From assembly GCA_041394405.1 (NCBI GenBank), contig JAWKIF010000012.1, positions 186,001 through 250,000 on the forward strand: DNA of 64,000 nucleotides, read 5' to 3'. The first letter of the stretch is position 1; the number at the start of each line of letters is the position of its first letter. The translations under genes and the position numbers were made by a program. Under the pieces are notes generated by a model that searched no databases, was not told the DNA's origin, and saw only the letters and a program-made list of their open reading frames with translations. The stretch comes from Microthrix sp041394405. Its GTDB lineage: Bacteria; Actinomycetota; Acidimicrobiia; Acidimicrobiales; Microtrichaceae. Shown one piece after another: positions 59,451-64,000 of the stretch.

Positions 59451-60883
59451 GCATCGATGTGCCCCTGTCCCCGCCGACTCCCGAGGCGCAGCCCGGCCGG
59501 GCTGCGGGGCCGGGCACGGAAGAGGCCGCCTCGCCGCTCCAGGAAATCGAGGCTCGCGTCCAGGCGCGTGCCAAGTCGCTGGCCCTCGACCTGGACGTCG
59601 GCGGCAGCGAGGACGAACTCCGCCGCCTCATCGCCGACGAGCTCAGCGCGTGGTCCATGGACTGCCGTCGGGGGCTGCGCAGCGACGACATCTCCGACCC
59701 CACGCAGGTGGCCCAGCGGGCGTTCGTCAACCTGGCCCGCTACGGCCCGCTCACCGACCTGCTGGACGATCCGGACGTGTGGGAGATCATGGTGAACGCC
59801 CCGGACGCGATCTTTGTGAAGCGCCATTCAGGGCACAGCGGCTTTCACCACGAGGTGTTCCACGACGACGACCACGTCATGCGCACGCTCACCCGGCTGC
59901 TGGACGAGGCCGCAGGTTCGCACCGCACGCTCGAGCCGCTGTTGGGCCTCCAGGATGCCCAGCTTCCAGACGGCTCGCGGCTGCACATCGTGCATCGCGA
60001 CCTGGCTCGGGGCGGCCACCTCATGGTCAACATCCGCAAGTTCACTGGAGTCGCGTTCTCGACGCTCGACGAACTGGTGGATCGCGACATGCTCAGCCTC
60101 GAGGCCGCCCGGTTCCTGCGGGCGGTCGTGGTGGCCCGGCTGTCGATGGTGATCGCCGGGGCACCCGGATCGGGCAAGACCACTCTGCTGAACTGCGCCG
60201 CCGGACACCTCGATCCGTCGCTGCGGGTGGTGGTGGCCGAGGAGGTGTTCGAAACGGACATTCCGCTGGCCAACGTGGCATCGATGCAGACCCGTGGTGG
60301 CCGGGGAGAACGCGAGGAGGTCACCCTGCGCGAGCTGGTGGCGGGGTTTCTGCGTATGGCGCCGGACGTGGCCATCGTGGGCGAGGTGCGGGACGAAGAG
60401 GCGCTGCCGCTGCTCCGCACGCTGTCGTCGGGGGTCAAGGGCTACACCACCATCCACGCCGGGTCGGCGCGGCAGGCACTCACGCGGCTTCGGTTCATCA
60501 GCCAGCTGGCCGGCGCCGGCCAGAACCTGCCGCTGTCGGCGCTGAACACACTGGTGTCCGAAGCCGTCGACGTGGTGACACACACCGAACGGACTGCAGA
60601 CGGCCCCCGGGTGACCGAGATCCTGGCGGTGGAGGACTTGGCGGGCGGCCCCGACGCCGCCCAGTTCACCGTGACCCCGATCTTCGAGCGGTCGCGGCTG
60701 GACGGACCGCTGCAGTGGACTGGCCTGGTGCCGATTCGTTTGACCAGTGCCCTCGAACGCGCCGGCATCACCCTGGACGAGGTGCTTCCCGTGCCGCACG
60801 ACCAGGCACCGACCTCCACAGACACGCCCACTCACGGCCACAGCAATGGTCGCCGGGGGACCACGTCGGAGACGGATTCGTGA
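59447..60883 (+). CDS. tadA: Tad pilus assembly ATPase TadA (CpaF)
   Basis: 478 residues; a type II/IV secretion-type motor that drives pilin polymerisation. Seen: Walker A GAPGSGKTT at 238-246, the Asp box around VVVAEEVFE, Walker B region DVAIVGEVRDEEA near 305-317 and the His box TTIHAGS near 340. The N-terminal helical domain carries VNLARYGPLTDLL. Start overlaps the CpaE-like stop (ATGA); stop overlaps tadB (GTGA). Confidence 0.94.
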   Translation: MSIDVPLSPPTPEAQPGRAAGPGTEEAASPLQEIEARVQARAKSLALDLDVGGSEDELRRLIADELSAWSMDCRRGLRSDDISDPTQVAQRAFVNLARYGPLTDLLDDPDVWEIMVNAPDAIFVKRHSGHSGFHHEVFHDDDHVMRTLTRLLDEAAGSHRTLEPLLGLQDAQLPDGSRLHIVHRDLARGGHLMVNIRKFTGVAFSTLDELVDRDMLSLEAARFLRAVVVARLSMVIAGAPGSGKTTLLNCAAGHLDPSLRVVVAEEVFETDIPLANVASMQTRGGRGEREEVTLRELVAGFLRMAPDVAIVGEVRDEEALPLLRTLSSGVKGYTTIHAGSARQALTRLRFISQLAGAGQNLPLSALNTLVSEAVDVVTHTERTADGPRVTEILAVEDLAGGPDAAQFTVTPIFERSRLDGPLQWTGLVPIRLTSALERAGITLDEVLPVPHDQAPTSTDTPTHGHSNGRRGTTSETDS

Positions 60884-61764
60884 GCGCGCTCGTCGGGTTG
60901 GCCGTGGCGACGAGCGGCGCGGCAGGTGTGGCCTTGCTCGCGGACCCGCTGCTTGGTAGCCCCCTCGCCCGGGCCTGGCGGGTGGAACCAGCGGCGATCG
61001 GCGACACCTTGCGGAAGCGGCTGAATCAAGCGGGCCTGTCGGATGTTTCGGTCGCCCAGCTTGGCGGCCTCTCGATGGGTGCCATGGCGGCCGGGATCAC
61101 CCTTGGGCTGGTGCTGTTGGGCGCCGTCGTACCCGCACTGGCGCTGGGGGTGGTAGGTCTGACCACGCCGGTTGGACTGATGCGCCGGCGGCGGCGCCGC
61201 CAGCTGGAGGAGGCACGCGAGGCCTGGCCGGCGATGATCGAGGAGATCCGCCTGCTGTGTGCGTCAGTCGGTCGATCCATTCCCCAGGCGCTCTTTGAGG
61301 TGGGCCAACGGGCTCCGGCCGAGCTGCGCCCGGCGTTCGAGGCCGCACACCGGGAGTGGCTGCTGACCCGCGATCTCACTGCGACCACCGAGCTGTTGCG
61401 CGATCTCCTGGCCGACCCCACCGCCGACGCCACCTGCGAGACCCTGCTGATCGCGCACCAGTTGGGCGGCGCTGACTTGGATCGCCGCCTGGCGGCATTG
61501 GCGGAGGACCGCCGCCAAGACCTCCTGGATCGCAAGGACGCTCGCAGCCGACAGGCAGGAGTGCGTTTCGCGCGCCGATTCGTGCTGCTGGTGCCGCTCG
61601 GCATGGCGCTGGTGGGCCTCTCCATCGGCGATGGGCGCGAGGCCTATCAGAGCACCCTCGGGCAGCTGCTGGCCCTGGCCGCCGTTTCGGTCCTGGCTGC
61701 CTGCTGGGCGTGGTCGGGGCGCATTCTCAAGCTGCCCAACGAACAACGGGTGTTTGGCTCGTGA
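60880..61764 (+). CDS. tadB: Tad pilus inner-membrane protein TadB
   Basis: 294 residues with one type II secretion F domain (about 120-240; WPAMIEEIRLLCASVGRSIPQAL) flanked by hydrophobic segments at 1-20, 63-100 and 225-275. GTG 60880 overlaps the tadA stop. The longer open frame running back to 59,116 is a shadow across cpaE and tadA. Forms the platform with TadC. Confidence 0.9.
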   Translation: MSALVGLAVATSGAAGVALLADPLLGSPLARAWRVEPAAIGDTLRKRLNQAGLSDVSVAQLGGLSMGAMAAGITLGLVLLGAVVPALALGVVGLTTPVGLMRRRRRRQLEEAREAWPAMIEEIRLLCASVGRSIPQALFEVGQRAPAELRPAFEAAHREWLLTRDLTATTELLRDLLADPTADATCETLLIAHQLGGADLDRRLAALAEDRRQDLLDRKDARSRQAGVRFARRFVLLVPLGMALVGLSIGDGREAYQSTLGQLLALAAVSVLAACWAWSGRILKLPNEQRVFGS

Positions 61765-62654
61765 CGCGCATCGCCGCCCTGGCGTTTCTTGGGCTGTTCG
61801 CCGGTTCGGTGCTGGTGATCGGCTCGTTCCCCAGGCTCAACCCTGCGCCGCTTCACCAGCGCCTGGGGCCCTACCTCCCCGGCGCCACCCAGCGTCGGGC
61901 GCCGACGTTGATGGGCCTGCGGGCACTCGTGGCGCCGTGGGCGCGCAGCTGGGGCGACAGCCTGGCCCGGCTGGTGGGCCTGGACGACGACATCGCGGAC
62001 CGCCTGGCCCGTCTGCACCGCGACGACGACCCGACCGCCTTTCGAGTGCGCCAGCTGATGTGGAGTGTGCTCGGGCTCACAGCTGGAGGGGCACTTGCGG
62101 CCATCATCAGACTCCCATGGAGCATGGCGGCTTTTGTCGTTCTGGCCTCACCCCTCCTGGTGTTTCTGCTCACCGAACAGCAGCTTGCCCGGGCCGACGA
62201 GGGGCGCCGCACCCAGGTGCTGCACGAGTTGCCGGTAGTGGCCGAACAGCTGGCCATGCACCTCTCGGCGGGATACTCCCTCTCCGCGTCGGTGGCCCGC
62301 CTCGGTCGGCGTTCCAGCGGGGCGTGCGCCCAGGATCTGCGGGGGGTATCCCGCCGAATTCGTGGCGGCACCGCGGAGCTGGCGGCGCTCCGAGAATGGG
62401 CGCAGCTGTCCAAGGTGGACGCCGTGTCGCGGCTGGTCGGAGTACTGGCCCTGAACCAGGAGGCCGGCGACCTCGGCGCACTCATCGGCATGGAGGCCAG
62501 GAGCATCCGCCGGGAAGTACACCGCGAGCTCATGGAGACCATCGAGCGGCGCGAGCAGCTGGTATGGGTGCCCGTCACCGTGGCCACGCTCGTGCCCGGG
62601 GTGATCTTCCTGGTCGTGCCGTTCATTCACGCCCTCAGCCAGTTCGCGGGGTGA
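61761..62654 (+). CDS. tadC: Tad pilus inner-membrane protein TadC
   Basis: 297 residues: TM at the N-terminus (about 4-22), two near 95-135, an F domain (ELPVVAEQLAMHLSAGYSLS near 155-175; LNQEAGDLGALIGMEARS near 230) and a C-terminal TM. GTG 61761 overlaps the tadB stop as GTGA. Confidence 0.9.
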   Translation: MTRIAALAFLGLFAGSVLVIGSFPRLNPAPLHQRLGPYLPGATQRRAPTLMGLRALVAPWARSWGDSLARLVGLDDDIADRLARLHRDDDPTAFRVRQLMWSVLGLTAGGALAAIIRLPWSMAAFVVLASPLLVFLLTEQQLARADEGRRTQVLHELPVVAEQLAMHLSAGYSLSASVARLGRRSSGACAQDLRGVSRRIRGGTAELAALREWAQLSKVDAVSRLVGVLALNQEAGDLGALIGMEARSIRREVHRELMETIERREQLVWVPVTVATLVPGVIFLVVPFIHALSQFAG

Positions 62655-62718
62655 GCCGTGTCGCCGCCCGATGCCGCGCTTCCCGTCGCCCATCCGCCAC
62701 TCACCGAGAGGATCCACC

Positions 62719-62946
62719 ATGACCACCACCACACCGAACCGCTCGTCGGGAGCGCCGACCCGACGCCCACGCGCCGAGGCTCGGCGCCGCAGCCGTCGAG
62801 CCGACGTCGCCGAGGGAGTGATCTCCACCGCCATTGCGGTGCTGGTCATCGCCTTCCTTGGCCTGCTGATGTGGCTGGGCTTCCGCACCATGTTCAACAC
62901 GGCCTCGGACAAGGCCAACCAGACCATCGAGCAGATCGGCGACTGA
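62719..62946 (+). CDS. Small single-TM protein, probable Flp-type pilin
   Basis: 75 residues. Thirty-odd hydrophilic, very basic residues, then one hydrophobic helix (about 32-54; VISTAIAVLVIAFLGLL) and a short polar tail, the make-up of Flp pilins and of the DUF4244-type proteins that follow tadC in Actinobacteria. A Gly lies at the edge of the helix, where a prepilin peptidase could cut, though a clear Glu+5 is missing. GAGAGGAT precedes ATG 62719. It is the only pilin candidate seen. Confidence 0.72.
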   Translation: MTTTTPNRSSGAPTRRPRAEARRRSRRADVAEGVISTAIAVLVIAFLGLLMWLGFRTMFNTASDKANQTIEQIGD

Positions 62947-63380
62947 CTCAACGGGCCACGGCGCAGCGCCGAGTCGCCCGGAGTCGCCGAGCTGGAGCCC
63001 CAACCGACCGAGCCTCGGGCACGCTGTCAGCCGCCTTGGGCGTCACGGTGTTCCTGGCCTTTCTCCTGCTGGCCACCCACGTCCTCATCAACCTCTGGGT
63101 GGCCTCGCTGGTTGACCACGTGGCCTGGGACACCGCCCGGCGCGCCGCCTCCGACCCGGCCTACGCCACCGCACCGGACCGGGTGCGGGCCGAGAACCTC
63201 AGCTGGGCCCGGGCACGCCTGGGCAAGCACTCCTCCAAGGTGGATCTGCATTTCGTCGACGGGCCCGGCGGACGCTCGGTGGTCCTCCGGGTGCGGTCCC
63301 GCCCGGCCACCTTCGTGGGCGCAGCGTCGGGAGTGGGTGGGGTCAGCGAAGACGTCGTCGTGCGGCGGGAGCCCTCATGA
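62943..63380 (+). CDS. TadE-like pseudopilin
   Basis: 145 residues if started at CTG 62943: a basic N-terminus, one TM segment (about 29-53) and a periplasmic part with VDHVAWDTARRAA. The frame has no ATG, GTG or TTG in a sensible place; CTG 62943 overlaps the pilin stop as CTGA, like the ATGA/GTGA junctions of the rest of this operon. TadE-like proteins are minor pilins. Confidence 0.75.
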   Translation: MTQRATAQRRVARSRRAGAPTDRASGTLSAALGVTVFLAFLLLATHVLINLWVASLVDHVAWDTARRAASDPAYATAPDRVRAENLSWARARLGKHSSKVDLHFVDGPGGRSVVLRVRSRPATFVGAASGVGGVSEDVVVRREPS

Positions 63381-63871
63381 GTGGGGCCACGTTGAAACGA
63401 CGGTGCAGGCCCCAGCGAAACGACCGTGGCGTCGTGGGCGGCAGCGACGGGTTGCTGGCCGGCGTGCTCGTTGCGGTGGTGGGCACCCTGATCGTGGTGA
63501 ACGTGTGGTCGGTGGTGTCCGCCCGAACCGACACCGACGCCGCGGTGCGGGAGTACCTGAGGGTCTATACGCGCGCCACGAGTTCCTCGGAGGGCGCCAC
63601 CCAAGCCGAAGCTGCCGCGCGCGCTCAGCTGACCGCCTCGGGGCGCAACGACTCCCGAATCTGGATCTCCACCCCCGACGGCTCCTCGTTCGGGCCCTGC
63701 GCCGTGGTCCGGGTGACCATCCGACTGAGGGCGCCTGCGGTGCGGGTGCCCGGCCTCATGAACGCCGGCTCCCACACGGTGTCCTCCAACGGGGCCGAGG
63801 TGATCGACCCCTGGAGGGCCATGAGCCGGGGGAGCGCCTGGCGGCCGGGAGGCGTGGCATGCGGCGGATAG
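63377..63871 (+). CDS. TadE/TadF-like membrane protein
   Basis: 164 residues: a basic start, a TM segment (about 24-48) and an exported domain with ARTDTDAAVREYLRVYTRA. Start ATG overlaps the TadE-like stop (ATGA). By place and size a second minor pilin of the Tad locus; not identified more closely. Confidence 0.78.
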   Translation: MSGATLKRRCRPQRNDRGVVGGSDGLLAGVLVAVVGTLIVVNVWSVVSARTDTDAAVREYLRVYTRATSSSEGATQAEAAARAQLTASGRNDSRIWISTPDGSSFGPCAVVRVTIRLRAPAVRVPGLMNAGSHTVSSNGAEVIDPWRAMSRGSAWRPGGVACGG

Positions 63872-64000
63872 GCGCAGGCAACGACCGCGGATCGTCGCTG
63901 ATGTTGGTGCCAGCAGGGGTGCTCATCGTGGTGCTGATGGGTGCCATCGTCGTCGACCTGTCGGCCGCCCACATGGCCCAACGCCGATTGGTGCAGGTGA
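63859..64000 (+). CDS. TadG-like protein (partial, cut by window end)
   Basis: ATG 63859 overlaps the preceding gene by 13 bp. 47 codons visible: a basic N-terminus, RGSSLMLVPAGVLIVVLMGAIVVDLSAAHMAQRRL-type TM region (quoted as landmarks: RGSSLMLVPAGVL, then VVDLSAAHMAQ), characteristic of the N-terminal anchor of TadG/Rv3660c-neighbour proteins. The rest lies outside. Confidence 0.75.
   Translation, partial: MRRIGAGNDRGSSLMLVPAGVLIVVLMGAIVVDLSAAHMAQRRLVQV

Noticed and set aside
59116..60879. Long open frame in front of tadB
   Set aside because: It overlaps cpaE-like and tadA genes in another frame; only the part from GTG 60880 has TadB features.
1..64000. tRNA, rRNA, CRISPR array, insertion sequence or prophage
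   Set aside because: No clover-leaf-like gene, rRNA core sequence, regular spacer array, transposase or phage structural gene was recognised on either strand by reading; a tRNA scan would settle the first.

Overview
The window is about 64 kb of GC-rich chromosomal DNA from an actinobacterium. Best guess is class Acidimicrobiia (Microthrix/Ilumatobacter-like), which is inference. The reasons are the actinobacterial gene order around recA, an F420-type deazaflavin oxidoreductase, two WS/DGAT lipid-storage acyltransferases, a type III glutamine synthetase, several start codons sitting 6-8 nt after a TANNNT -10 element (leaderless style), and a Tad pilus locus of actinobacterial size. No rRNA, tRNA, CRISPR, transposase or phage structural gene was seen.

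Layout. (1) 1-5,274: a minus-strand group ending in dapE (cut by the window edge), two similar-sized double-anchored membrane proteins, dapC, hflX and dapF, nearly all overlapping or abutting. (2) 5,432-13,720: a PH-like membrane protein and its GntR regulator, miaA, a DUF3516 Ski2-like helicase, tag, an APH-type kinase and miaB. Long palindromes lie on both sides of the kinase gene. (3) 13,881-23,380: mixed-strand accessory genes: glutamine synthetase III, a secreted FG-GAP protein, an acyl-CoA dehydrogenase-like flavoprotein with an SDR, a VOC protein, an MFS exporter, and a divergent mobA-like/fdhD pair. (4) 23,594-39,739: recA, an F420-type oxidoreductase on the other strand, a MurD-like ligase with MurL, cinA, a membrane protein, pgsA, rimO, a nitronate monooxygenase with a TetR regulator, ftsK, rnj and dapA. 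(5) 39,890-46,948: a winged-helix protein, a di-iron ferritin-like protein and its TetR, another TetR, SURF1, a tiny membrane protein, a serine hydrolase and an alpha/beta hydrolase. (6) 46,941-53,168: a lipid module of two WS/DGATs and two acyl-CoA synthetases. (7) 53,459-56,726: an SLH-RCC1 surface protein, an excisionase-type HTH protein and a DUF2855 protein. (8) 57,188-64,000: a Tad/Flp pilus operon that runs off the end of the window.

Functional reading. dapA, dapC, dapE and dapF supply meso-diaminopimelate by the succinylase branch. The MurD-like/MurL pair points to an alternative way to place D-glutamate in the peptidoglycan stem: L-Glu is added first and then epimerised, so glutamate racemase may not be needed. 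Order and strand (ftsK - rimO - pgsA - cinA - recA - miaB - miaA - dapF - hflX) match a well-known actinobacterial block with accessory genes inserted in it. The lipid module fits triacylglycerol or wax-ester storage. The SLH-RCC1 protein and the Tad operon are cell-surface functions.

The most interesting points are the MurD-like/MurL operon, a recA promoter with an SOS-type box in its -35/-10 spacer and no recX behind recA, the repeated leaderless signal (including one gene whose only sensible start is ATC), a stacked double palindrome upstream of a TetR gene, long intergenic palindromes, and CTG/GTG start-stop overlaps.
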